The translations under genes and the position numbers were made by a program. 19,813 nt of DNA from contig JACGCK010000494.1 of the NCBI GenBank assembly GCA_014925825.1, positions 1 to 19,813 of the forward strand. Reading direction: 5' to 3'. Shown piece after piece: positions 10,823-19,785 of this stretch (position 1 is its first letter; each line of letters opens with the position of its first letter). The stretch is from Pholiota molesta (Eukaryota > Basidiomycota > Agaricomycetes > Agaricales > Strophariaceae). The notes beneath the pieces are model-generated. The model made no database searches. It had not been told where the DNA came from and was given only the letters and a program-made list of their open reading frames with translations.

Positions 10823-11064
10823 TTTGAGTGTGGATGTGGTGGAAGAGAGGGGGAGAGATGGTGGTAGGGAAAAAAGAGGATGGGCGGGGATGTTTGTGCT
10901 AGTTATACTGCCACCAGCCCAAATTTTTTTATCGATAGAGATCTGATCGTCTGATTGATCACACAATCGATGACTCGGCGTCCCCGGCCCCGGCCGGCAG
11001 GCACCACCTTCCCAATCGATAACATACACTATCTAACATACACTGCAATAATTTATCTCTAGCT
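10823..11064. other. EF-1alpha promoter region / 3' flank of kinase gene
   Basis: This stretch lies upstream of EF-1alpha and downstream of the kinase gene, both on the minus strand. A strong pyrimidine tract on the minus strand (about 10823-10880) is the likely start region of EF-1alpha transcription. No clear TATA box was found. Open frames here are by-products of the biased composition. Confidence 0.5.
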
Positions 11065-12841
11065 CTACCATCCGCCGTCGCCCGCCAGGAAGCGACTCTC
11101 TAGGATCCTCGCAAACGTCGGTCGTGCCCCCACCTCCACCTGCAGACACGCCCGGACGAGCGCCGCCGCATCGCCCAAGGCCCCCCTCCGTCTGCTTCTT
11201 CCCCTTCTTTCTCTTTTCCGTCGGCACACCGTTCATCCAGCGAGATCGCAGCGTTCGCAAAAGGTGACTCAAAGCCCTCTTGTGCCTCCGCTGCAGTCAT
11301 AAATGGGCACTCTCCCACCAGCAACACGTACGCCACGACTCCAAACGCCCAGACGTCTTGTTCCTTTCCATGATACCTTTCGCCGCGGAGGATCTCTGGC
11401 CCGGCATAATCTAGTCTATAGAATGAAATGAATCAGCATGCACACATCGAGCGGCGCAAAAGTGACTCACGTCCCACTGAACGTGTCCCAGCCGTTCTTC
11501 TTGACTAATCCAGAGCTCCCAAAGTCGATTAGTACACACTTGCCGTTGGGGCCTAATACAACATTTTCATCTTTTATATCTCGGTGAACTGAACGAGTCA
11601 TTTTGAGTTTCACAATTTCCAAGAGAGAGCAAGGCATTCACCGATTCCAAGTTCGTGCAGAAAGCACACTGCGTCTGCAATTTGTCCGAGATACGTTCTG
11701 ATAAGAGACGACGGTAAACCATGAGGAAATGCCTCGACCAGGTCGAACAGGTCCGATGGTGGAGCAGGTTCGTTAGGGAGACGTTCTGGCGTTGTTGATG
11801 GAAGGACGAGATAATAGTAGTGATTGTCTTCGAAGAAATCCAGTAGTGGGCATATGTTTGGATGACCTTTTACTGTTTGCCCCTCTTTCCACTCATTCTT
11901 TTCTTCATCGCTCGCAGACCGCGAGGGATCCCAGGGTCGGCGTGGAGGTAACACATAGGAGGTGTTTGATATGGCAGACATAACATAGATTTCGATTGGA
12001 ATAGTGCCATGTTTGGGATGCTTTTTCCAGCAATCGGCGAGAATGCGAGATTTGATAACCTGTTTGATAACCAAGGGGGGCTAACCAAGATACACTGCGT
12101 AAATATGTCCAGTACTGGGACAGATAGAGGCATACTTACACCAAGTGACCCATCAGGTAGAAATTCTCTGGCGCGTTTTACAAGGCCATATGCGCCACGA
12201 CCAATTTCCCCTTCAACTAAGAATTCTGAGATGTTCCGGCCGCCCAGGAAGCCCTGGTGTTCTGATAATGGTGATGGTGCGCGAGTGCTGGCATTGCTGA
12301 GGATGCTTCCAGAGCTAGGTGTCCGCCGCAGGTTCTCAGAGAGCATAGGGGGTGGTGAGGGCGGATCGATGGGCGCGATTGATACGCGGCCCGCTATGAG
12401 AGAGACTCGTTGTTGGGAGGACCTCCTTCGCGGCCGTGGCGAAGACGGTGAGCGAGCAAAAGTTTGAATGGATGGTATGGGTGGTTTACATAGGGATGGA
12501 GGGATGATGAGTTTCGGAGAAGTCGTCATGGGTGTAGGCTTGAATGCAGGGGACTTGTTGGAAAAGGCGTGATTATGCTTGCGCAGAGTGGTCTGCACAT
12601 GGCCCGACCCCTCCGTTTCCGTGTCTTTCTCTTCAGCAGCCACCGACTCTTGACTAGACGACGAAGGCGGTTCCTCGACTTTTGAAAGTTCTTTATCGTG
12701 ATCCCAGTCGAATCCTCGTCCGATCGACGTTACGCCCCAGCTGCCAACACTGGCATTGCGGTAGAGTCTTGGTGCTGAAACTGGGGGGGCAATCCATTCG
12801 TCGTCGTCAAAGATAAAGCTGACAGGGGGAGCTGATAGCAT
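11065..12841 (-). CDS. Ser/Thr protein kinase, PAS-kinase-like catalytic domain (1-base frameshift near C-terminus)
   Basis: The minus-strand exons are 12841-12140, 12080-11642, 11588-11471 and 11415-11065. They sum to 1610 nt, one short of 537 codons. The first ~205 residues are Ser/Pro-rich and probably disordered, opening MLSAPPVSFIFDDDEW. The kinase domain follows: Gly-loop GRGAYGLV (about 214-221), Lys240 in VIKQVIK, catalytic HRDIKDEN (Asp384), DFG at 402-404, GPE in place of APE, and EQDVWAFGVVAYVL. The segment SRILADCWKKHPKHGTIPIE and the HPNICPLLDFFED pattern match PAS kinases (yeast Psk1/2), but I see no PAS domain. A G/C run of six at 11181-11186 appears one base short. Read as given, the frame ends at about 11100; shifted, it gives RACLQVEVGARPTFARILES and a stop at 11065, as expected for subdomain XI. 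The upstream open frame begins only with TTG, so ATG at 12841 is used. Confidence 0.87.
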
Positions 12842-13239
12842 AAATTGCGAAAATAGCGGTCGAAGATACCCTCTGCGTTTCACAGATGAGCGTGGAGAAT
12901 GCGTCAATTATGTGGCAAAACCCTGCGTCATTCAGTGCCATGGGCCCAGGACCCGTGGTAAGTTTCTCCAGATTGACCCACGTGCGCCAGAACAAGCTCA
13001 GCACTGGCTCTCACCGTCGGCGACGACGCCAGAGCACGCTTTATGTGTAGATTATGTAGCTACAGCGTCTGCCCTATATATCCTGCGGCTAGAGTAGCTC
13101 AAGAAGCCAGCGGCTCTTTCTATGCAATTCAGTTACACCGAAGTGATGCTATTTACGGATCTGCTTACGTAAGCGGTTCCCGTCCCAATTCGCCAAGGTA
13201 CGCCATCGTCAACGCCGTCTCCCTCAAGCCCAACACCCT
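12842..13239. promoter_or_regulatory. Bidirectional promoter region between kinase and eL32 genes
   Basis: The two genes diverge from this region. A TATA-like CCCTATATATC at about 13072-13082 points towards eL32 and would place its start near 13105-13115, leaving a leader exon of about 130 nt that ends at 13239. No conserved reading frame is visible. Whether the two genes share regulatory elements cannot be told from sequence alone. Confidence 0.5.
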
Positions 13240-13435
13240 GTGAGTATGCCCCCCATTCTGCTCAATTTTGCCGCCAGGTCGATGTACGAAGGCCATCCAG
13301 TGCCATAGCACCGAACAGAATTGCTGGACAGGAGTTTTTGGGCTGGATGGCACTGTGCTGGATCGGATGACCTTTGGCCTTGTTGGCACTCCGCCTTGTA
13401 AATTTTGGTTCTGATAACTTTCCCTCTTGTTCTAG
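13240..13435 (+). other. Putative 5' UTR intron of eL32 with an inverted repeat
   Basis: The donor GTGAGTATG at 13240 and the pyrimidine-rich acceptor CTTGTTCTAG ending 13435 bracket 196 nt, just 6 nt before the start codon. It is three to four times longer than the coding introns here. Inside, GCCATCCAG (13292-13300) pairs with CTGGATGGC (13343-13351), and AAGGCC/GGCCTT arms lie outside it. This could be a structured RNA such as an intronic snoRNA, but no clear box motifs were found. Confidence 0.6.
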
Positions 13436-13441
13436 TCCGAC

Positions 13442-14032
13442 ATGGCCATCAAGATCGTCAAAAAGCGCACCAACAAATTCAAGTCTGTTCCCGTTCTGCA
13501 CGCCCTACAAATTCATGTTCTGACCTCTAACCAGGCGCCATCAATCGGATCGCTACCACGGCGTGAAGGAGTCATGGAGAAAGCCCAAGGGTATTGATAA
13601 CAGGGTCAGGCGTCGCTTCAAGGGGCAAACCCCCATGCCCAAGGTGTGTCCACTTGTTATGCCTCTCAACTCCTGATATTCAACCATTTTTTGCGCAGAT
13701 TGGATACGGCAGCAACAAAAAGGTTAGTAAAATCTGCAAATCTGCAGCTTTTCAAAATACCAAAACTATTCCCTTAGACACGCCATCTCCTCCCCAACGG
13801 TCTCAAGAAATTCCTGGTGAACAACGTCCGGGAAGTTGACCTTCTCCTCATGCACAACAAAACCTTCACTGCCGAGATCGCCCACAACGTCAGCAGCCGT
13901 AACCGCGCCACCATCCTCGAGCGGTAAGTTTTCCTTATGCGATGATGATATCCATTCTTATCTCCTTCCAGGGCCAAGGTTCTGGGCATCAAGGTCACCA
14001 ATGCTGAGGCCCGTCTGCGGTCAGAGGAGTAG
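13442..14032 (+). CDS. RPL32: 60S ribosomal protein eL32
   Basis: A structural protein of the large ribosomal subunit. Exons 13442-13482, 13535-13643, 13699-13722, 13778-13923 and 13972-14032 sum to 381 nt, or 126 aa, in frame, close to the family length of about 130. Hallmarks: [13 protein letters not shown] at the N-terminus, [48 protein letters not shown], and [20 protein letters not shown] near the end. All four introns are 48-55 nt; exon 3 is only 24 nt. No frame correction is needed. It probably uses the TATA-like box at about 13075 and the leader intron noted separately. Confidence 0.96.
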
Positions 14033-14426
14033 AGTGCCATTTACTTTCCAGCATTTTCCCATATGTAATATCACGTATGCTGTTTATGCACATGCGCCAT
14101 GCCATCGCAACCACGAGCTTTCTTTCACCGCATATTTTCAGCACCTAGTCGGATCTCAGAATCACATCCTATGTCTAATTTGCATCTCTCCGTTGAAGAG
14201 CTCCTTTGTTTGCTCTTATCATATTACAGCGCCATTGCATCAATAGACAAACAACCGCCTGATTAGATGAGATCATTCTAAATATGAACCTGCCAGAAAC
14301 CTCCATCGTCGCATCTGGGAACAACTGCTAAGTTACTTTACCAGGCTCGCCTCATTCTTATCGCATACATCTGAATCCTGTACGCTATCTACAATGCAAG
14401 TGTCTTTCCGCGAACTTTCAATCTAA
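14033..14426. other. Intergenic between eL32 and Memo genes
   Basis: Head-to-tail spacing containing the eL32 3' UTR and the Memo promoter. ATG CAA at about 14395 followed by GT could be a short first exon of the Memo gene (see that entry). Nothing else is recognised. Confidence 0.5.
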
Positions 14427-15751
14427 ATGCTTGTCTCATGTTTGTCTGGAACCTATAGGGCTGTTAGAGAACCTACGCACGCTGGATCCTGGTATACCGC
14501 TGAGGGTAATGAGAAATCCATACCATATCACACACTCAATCATTGTCTTTGAAGCAAAGGTCCTCAACGATGAACTAAATCAATTTCTCAACAAAGTGCA
14601 AGATACTGTAGAACCATATCCTATCAAGGGATGCAAAGCCATCATCGCGCCGTCAGTTCCGTTACTTCAATGTTTGCCTGATATTAATTAAGAATACTGA
14701 AGGCACGCGGGGTACTCATATTCTGGACCCGCTGCTGCTTGGGCATATAAAAGCATCGATACCACTAACATGTGCGCCTTCATACCATCTACTGGTTCGA
14801 CAGCTTGATCATTCCAAAACATCCCGCAGTAAACGCGTATTTATCCTGGGACCATCCCACCATTTCTATTTAGAAGGTTGCGCATTATCTAGATGCAAGG
14901 AGTATAAGACGCCAATTGGCTCTTTGCCATTGGACTTGGACAGTACGTCTACTTACTTGCGGTTTCATCGTCCACGCCTCAATGTTATCATTAGCCATCA
15001 ACGAGCTGAAATCAACTGGGAACTTTCAATCAATGAGCCTCCAGAACGACGAAGAAGAGCACAGTATCGAGATGCATCTGCCCTATGTGCGAAAGATATT
15101 CGAAGGGTAAGTCCGCCTTGGGTGTGTGAGCATAACACTTTATTTACTTATCATCCATTACCTTAGAAAAGATATTCGCATTGTACCCATCCTTGTGGGC
15201 TCTATCTCGAAAGAAACGGAGGCTCGCTTTGGATCGATTTTAGCACCCTACCTTGCGAGCGAAGACACATTTTTTGTCATTTCGAGTGACTTCTGCCATT
15301 GGTCAGTCATAATTGTGTGAATGCTGAACAAGTTCACTGAGTATTGAACCATCACATTGGCAGGGGGGCGAGGTTTTCCTACACATACTATTATCCCGAA
15401 CCAACAAGTGGTATCGCAGGCATTCGCCTGACGAGGACCGCAACGCCAACTGCCGATTATCCTATTTACGAGTCTATCACTCGACTCGACCATGAAGCAA
15501 TGGACAGCCTTACGGTACCGCCTAGAAGTGCTGGCGATGCCCACTCGGAGTTTTCGAAGTATCTGGCGAGGACAAAGAACACGATATGTGGCAGACATCC
15601 GATCGGCGTGCTCTTCGGAGCATTGACGACGCTGGAGAAAGACAAAGGCATCAAACCAGAGCTCAAATGGGTCCGATACGAGCAAAGCAGCCACTGCCAT
15701 TCTATTCGAGACTCGAGCGTCAGCTATGCTAGCGCCTTTATCCGATTCTAA
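14427..15751 (+). CDS. Memo-family protein (MEMO1/Mho1 homologue)
   Basis: A Memo-domain protein, structurally related to class III non-haem iron dioxygenases. The human member is linked to cell motility and iron/copper-dependent redox (family knowledge). Exons 14427-14505, 14555-14651, 14703-14771, 14830-14942, 14995-15106, 15167-15301 and 15364-15751 sum to 993 nt, or 330 aa, in frame. Conserved motifs in order: [88 protein letters not shown] and [11 protein letters not shown]. The metal-site His residues (HAGYS, PSHH) and Cys (DFCHW) are present. The start is uncertain: ATG 14427 is in frame with no splice, but an 8-nt first exon ending just after 14400 and joined at GGCTGTTAGA would give a more usual Met-x-Val-Ala-Val-Arg-Glu beginning. 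Confidence 0.93.
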
Positions 15752-15904
15752 AGTCTAGAACAGCCGATCTAGTAAGTAACAACGAAAGATGTAAACGTAT
15801 GTAAAGTCTAAGAGAAGGAGGATTGGCCCCTGGAGAAACACATTCGTGTATGTATGATGTAATGTATTGTAAGGCCCTGGAAAATGAAAGAATGAAACCC
15901 GTTT

Positions 15905-17230
15905 TTAGAGATTGCTGCTGATAATGTTTTCCTCAACCGGAAGTTGAAGGCCGATGGGTTCGTCGCGTTCATGCTCCGACCCCGGGACACCTGGGTCTTC
16001 AACAACCTAAAGATAGAGCAGTTTTTGTGAATATGGTGAATGTGCACATTTAGAATAGACCTACCCGTCCTTTTTCGACCTCGATATCTTCGAAACCCCA
16101 TTCTCTTGACGTCCCACCTTTTAGGTGGTCGCCGCTAGTAAGCGAGACGGGGTACCATGCGCCAATGAACTTGTCCGCTGGGGCATCCTCCCTACGCTCA
16201 AGCTCGGTGAGCGAGCAACAGCCGACCTTCATGTGTAGCTGCTGGTCGCCGACAAAGCTGCGGACCAGTGCGATCGTGGTGGCGGCGTGGTGACGAACAA
16301 GAGGCGGCGGCGGCGCTCCGCGGGGACGCGCTGTTGCAAAGCGGGTTTAAAGGCGCGCATGAATGCGTCGATGCGGAGGTGCAGCTCTTCGACCGTTTCG
16401 CCCTTGCGCGAGGGGTAGTATAGGGTGCTCCAGGACGCATCGACCTCCGGGAAGAGGTCATGCAGCGAATGGGTGGATCCTGGGCGAGGGTGGAGGCCTG
16501 TGCCCGGCTCGACGGGCGAGTACCATTCGGCTATACCTGGATGGGTTAAGACGAGCGCGGATCAGTCAAGTTCCTGCCGGACTGTGGGGACTTGGGAATA
16601 CGGAGATTGGGAATGTGGCATGTGCGGGGATGGCGGAGATTACGGGTGTAGTGAATGTGGATGGAAAGGGGCACTCACCGTGTTCGACGTAGATGGGTAT
16701 ACCGAGGGCCTTGGCAAGCGGGCGCGAGGTCTGCAAGCAGCGATCTGGGGTGGCAATGATATCATGGGGGTAGAGCAGTGTCAGTCCGGCAGGGAGGTCC
16801 AAGAGACGCCACAAACGGGCAGCGTCTAGTGGAGGACAGAACTCACAGTACGGGGACGAGAATATAGCGGTGGGGCGCTCGTTCTCCGGGAAAGACAGGA
16901 AGTACTGGCATAACTCCTCTGCCTGGGTCTAGATCACGACGACCATCGTCATGCATCGGCGCAAGTAGATGGGGTGCATGGACGTACCTCGCCATATGCG
17001 GTCAGCGGAGGGTCTCTGGCGAGCCCTGTCGGGCTCTTCCTGTGCACGCAGAACGCAGGTAAGTGGGGGAAGCATGGACACGGGGTCTGCAATACATACC
17101 ACGCGGAGCTGACCCAGTTCAGCCTGAAGCCTGCAGAGATACATCCGCACTCGTCAGTGGACCATCGGGATGGCAGTAGAGGGGCAGAGAGGGATTTACC
17201 GTGCCGAGCAATATAAACCTTGTCGACCAT
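15905..17230 (-). CDS. Histidine phosphatase family protein, tau55/Tfc7-like (1-base frameshift)
   Basis: Phosphoglycerate-mutase-like fold, most like yeast Tfc7, the tau55 subunit of the Pol III factor TFIIIC. The minus-strand exons are 17230-17200, 17130-17100, 17039-16988, 16928-16847, 16744-16679, 16536-16065 and 16006-15905. They sum to 836 nt, one short of 279 codons. Hallmarks: KVYIARHGFRLNW with phospho-acceptor His10, SSPYYRCLQT with Arg67, GIAEWYSP, and a late RKGETVEEL. The second catalytic His lies where GTC-ACC-ACG is read but GTC-ACC-CAC (Val-Thr-His) is expected, at about 16287-16291. With one added C the frame continues AATTIALVRSFVGDQQLHMK. The acidic C-terminus ends ENIISSNL. 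An in-frame ATG at 17242 is an alternative start. A free phosphatase rather than a TFIIIC subunit cannot be excluded. Confidence 0.86.
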
Positions 17231-17433
17231 ATGTGATTGCACTGCTCGAATGGATGGATCAATGATGATGCGTCTCGTCTGTGGCTGTCAGATGGACGAA
17301 CGCTAATGGCACGGAGGACTGGTGTCTGGTGATTTCGCCGGTCTGAGGGAGGGCAAAAGATTCAAGAGGGGGTGCAAAATGAAGATGGTGCGGTCGACGC
17401 AATTATTTACAATTCATCCACACGTGGGGCAAG
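17231..17433. other. Upstream flank of the tau55-like gene
   Basis: A short region between the tau55-like start codon and the doubtful ORF to its right. No TATA box or other signal I can support. Confidence 0.4.
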
Positions 17434-17673
17434 CTAGGTTTTCATTTTGTTGGGGCCAGGGTCATCAGCTAAGGAATAAAAGAGGGAGATAAGCGCCTCG
17501 ACGTTGGGATCCGGCGATGCATATTCATCCAACGGAGCTTGCAAAGCGGTCGTAGAGTCAGACGACCTGCTTAGCTGTGTACTGTGCGAGGTGCGCAGCG
17601 GTAATGGAGGCCTGTAAGCAGGCACGGAGCACAACCTGGCCAACGAGGGAGATGCACCACGGTTACTTATCAT
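17434..17673 (-). CDS. Small hypothetical ORF (79 aa), doubtful
   Basis: Starting at the ATG at 17673, this frame gives a 79-aa Ser/Leu/Pro-rich peptide with a plausible ending (DPNVEALISLFYSLADDPG). The same frame is open much further upstream (to 18135), but that part is Cys-rich and overlaps the Stm1 3' UTR, so it looks non-coding. No family recognised. It could be the last exon of an unrecognised gene or chance. Confidence 0.28.
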   Translation of the reverse strand: MISNRGASPSLARLCSVPAYRPPLPLRTSHSTQLSRSSDSTTALQAPLDEYASPDPNVEALISLFYSLADDPGPNKMKT

Positions 17674-18135
17674 GGGCGTGCATATCCTTCCCACCGTGCG
17701 TAGCCGACAACGATGCCAATTTGGCACGAGGGCGCTTGGCTCGCGTGAAAATTTAGTAAAACAGTACGACAGGCTGGGACTCGAGCCGGTACTCCAAAAA
17801 TAGCCCAGCACTGTATATTTCATGGTCTTTATATATTTCGATTTCATTCCGTCATGACAATCATATATGCAGGGGCAGCGAGGAGAACGAGATCGATGAG
17901 AAAAGCAAGAGCAGGAAATATACAGCTGGCAACAGGAGCAAAAATAATATGCATCACCAACAAGCACAAAGAGGAGAACGAGCCGAAACGGTGTACATGC
18001 CCTCTTGGGCAAGCACAGGAAGATGGGAGGAACGGAAGATGTACAGAGAAGTGATTTGGAATTTCTCATACACCCACGACAAACATGATTCTTTTCTTTT
18101 ACCAAAAGAGCCGCTAGCCCGAGTAAACCAATCAA
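17674..18135. other. 3' flank of the Stm1-like gene
   Basis: Mostly the expected 3' UTR and downstream DNA of the Stm1-like gene. A tRNA-like TCGAGTCCC on the minus strand near 17770-17785 was examined and does not fold into a tRNA. No other feature. Confidence 0.45.
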
Positions 18136-19366
18136 TTAAGAGAGGGAAGGGAAGGCGGTCTGGTCGTCGACATTGACCACGGGGGCGCTACCGTTTTGGC
18201 GTCCACCCCTGGGAGCACCGCGGCCGCGAGTGCCACGGGGCCTGTCTCCGCCACGACCTTCTCCGCCACGACCCTCTCCGCCACGGCCTTCTCCGCCACG
18301 GCCACGGCCACGACCACCACGGTCGGGGCGCTCGAAGCGAGCGTCGATCTCGAGGTAAACTTTCTCCTCCTTCTTGGCGCGGGCTTTGGGAGCAGACCTG
18401 GTCTGTGAAAGGAGTTAGCGCTAGACAGACGGCAATGCGAGCATCGACGCATACCTTGCCAACAAAGTAGGCATCCTCCTCTTCATTCTTGGAGAGTGCG
18501 ACGGCATCCTTGAAGACATCATCGGCACCGTCGTTGGCCTTGCGGGTCTCGAGCTTGGGGACGATGTCATCCTTCTCCTTCTGCTGGGCAAGGTACTGGT
18601 CGAGGGTGAGGGTGTTGTCCTCCTCTTCGGGCTCGGCGTCCCTGCGAGGGCGACGCTCGGGCTTGGCCTCGGCATCCGCAGTGGCATCAGCAGCGGTGGT
18701 GGCCCAGGCATCGACGGCGGTCTCGACGGCGGCGCCAGACCAGTCGGTAGTGGAGGGCTCGGCGCCCCACTCGTTGCCAGTGGCCTCGGCGGAGGCATCT
18801 ACGATGGCAGCCTGCTCGGTCTTGAGCTCGGCATTGCCGTCGTCACCGCCCCAGGACTGGTGGATCTTCTTGTCAGAATCGCTGTGAAGAGGATGAGAAG
18901 AGGCAACGGATGGAAAAGGGAGGGACGGACGTCTTGCCGGTCTGAGAGTGCCTGTCGAAAGGACGGCCCCTGCCGCCACGGGCAGCACCACGACCGCGAG
19001 CACCTCTGCCACGGGCGCCATCACGGGGCTCACGGGCCTCGGCTGGAAGGAGATGAGCGGGGATGGGGGAAGGGGAAAAAGAGACGCACATTTCTTCGGG
19101 CCCTCGGAATCCTCAGTAACGGCGGGTGCGGCGTCCTTGGGCTTTCCGCCGCGCTGGTAGTACTTGCCGCCACGGGCTGCTGGGCCGCCTCGTGATTTTT
19201 GGGCTGTGCCGCGGGCAGCGGGGGCGGGGCGGGTGCGGGCTCCTCCTTGGACACTGGTGCGGTTACAGCTGGGGCATCATCTGGGGGGATGTGAGGGACG
19301 GTCAGCGGTGGGGGGGGTCGACGCACCATCCAGCAGGGCGAAGGGGTTTTTGGTGGCCACCGACAT
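18136..19366 (-). CDS. Stm1 / HABP4-SERBP1 family ribosome-associated protein (1-base frameshift)
   Basis: Members bind ribosomes and RNA; yeast Stm1 clamps idle 80S ribosomes (family knowledge). The minus-strand exons are 19366-19327, 19280-19090, 19042-18931, 18881-18455 and 18402-18136. They sum to 1037 nt, one short of 346 codons (345 aa). The N-terminus MSVATKNPFALLDDD is the Stm1_N motif. Then come a Pro/Ala linker, KYYQRGGKPKD, an Arg/Gly stretch (RGRGARGRGAARGGRGRPFD), and DRHSQTGKTDSDKKIHQSWG, the core of the HABP4/PAI-RBP1 domain. LTLDQYLAQQKEK follows, and the C-terminus is RGG-rich, ending DQTAFPSLS. The missing base lies in an A5 run (T5 on the plus strand, 19196-19200): AAA-AAT-CAC is read where AAA-AAA-TCA (Lys-Lys-Ser-Arg-Gly-Gly) is expected. 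Strong GC bias fits high expression. Confidence 0.9.
18245..18304 (-). repeat. Four 15-bp repeats encoding RGGEG units in the Stm1-like protein
   Basis: Four consecutive 15-bp units on the plus strand, each TCTCCGCCACG followed by RCCY or GCCA variants, encode Arg-Gly-Gly-Glu/Asp-Gly steps on the minus strand. They lie within the RGG tail, a region that usually binds RNA and is methylated on arginine in this family. Copy number may vary between strains. Confidence 0.85.
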
Positions 19367-19514
19367 GTTGACGGGGCCGTTTTGCTTGGTCAGTAGGGAT
19401 AAGGGCGTGGGCGATGGCGGGGTGGGCGACGAGCACAGCGATCGATTTTTTTCGCACGCGCCCCCCAGGACGGGGTGTCACGGGGCCCGCTGGAACTGTA
19501 CAGTTGCAAAACCC
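19367..19514. other. Divergent upstream region of the Stm1-like gene and the right-edge transcript
   Basis: GC-rich DNA between the Stm1-like start codon and the TATA box facing right. It should contain the Stm1-like leader and promoter. No TATA box facing left was seen. Confidence 0.4.
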
Positions 19515-19522
19515 TATATAAG
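19515..19522 (+). promoter_or_regulatory. TATA box of a rightward transcript
   Basis: CCCTATATAAG is a full TATA consensus. A start about 30 nt on would fall near 19545-19552. It matches the CCCTATATA core seen before eL32. Confidence 0.6.
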
Positions 19523-19561
19523 CCGCCCTTTTCCGCGCTCTTCTGCAACGCAAATACACAG

Positions 19562-19606
19562 GTGAGCACGCCCCCACATGCGACGAACACCGCTGACATC
19601 CTCTAG
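19562..19606 (+). other. Predicted intron of the right-edge transcript
   Basis: A donor CAG/GTGAGC at 19562, a branch-like CGCTGACATC, and an acceptor CTCTAG ending 19606 bracket 45 nt, the usual size in this window. Together with the TATA box this supports a spliced rightward transcript. Confidence 0.6.
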
Positions 19607-19644
19607 TCCCACAAAAGCATCTCCGCGAGGCGCGTCCCACCACG

Positions 19645-19785
19645 ATGGGCACGCCCAGGACCCGGAGACCGTACAGCGGGCTGGAGACGGACGGACAGGA
19701 CTTGGGTGCGGCAGCGTCGTCGTCGCCCCTTCGTGGGCGGCGCAGGGCGCATGCCGCAATGTCTCGTTGTACATACGTAGCTTAG
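19645..19785 (+). CDS. Candidate 46-aa ORF of the right-edge transcript
   Basis: The first ATG after the predicted intron opens 46 codons (MGTPRTRRPYSGLETD...) and ends TAG at 19783. The peptide is Arg/Ala/Ser-rich and not recognised. It may be a small protein, a non-coding RNA by-product, or a longer gene whose frame is broken by a missing base like those seen in five neighbours. The gene could also continue beyond the window. Confidence 0.3.
   Translation: MGTPRTRRPYSGLETDGQDLGAAASSSPLRGRRRAHAAMSRCTYVA

Noticed and set aside
12842..13004. Upstream extension of the kinase frame
   Set aside because: The extended frame has no ATG (it begins with TTG), and the MLSAPPVSFIFDDD start is well placed.
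14431..14691. 86-codon frame overlapping the start of the Memo gene
   Set aside because: It reads the first intron and exon 1 in the wrong frame; the HAGSWY motif fixes the true frame.
17760..17800. tRNA-like TCGAGTCCC segment
   Set aside because: The flanking bases do not form T, anticodon or acceptor stems.
17434..18135. A 233-codon minus-strand open frame
   Set aside because: Its first two thirds are Cys-rich, overlap the Stm1-like 3' flank and resemble no protein. Only the last 79 codons were kept, at low confidence.
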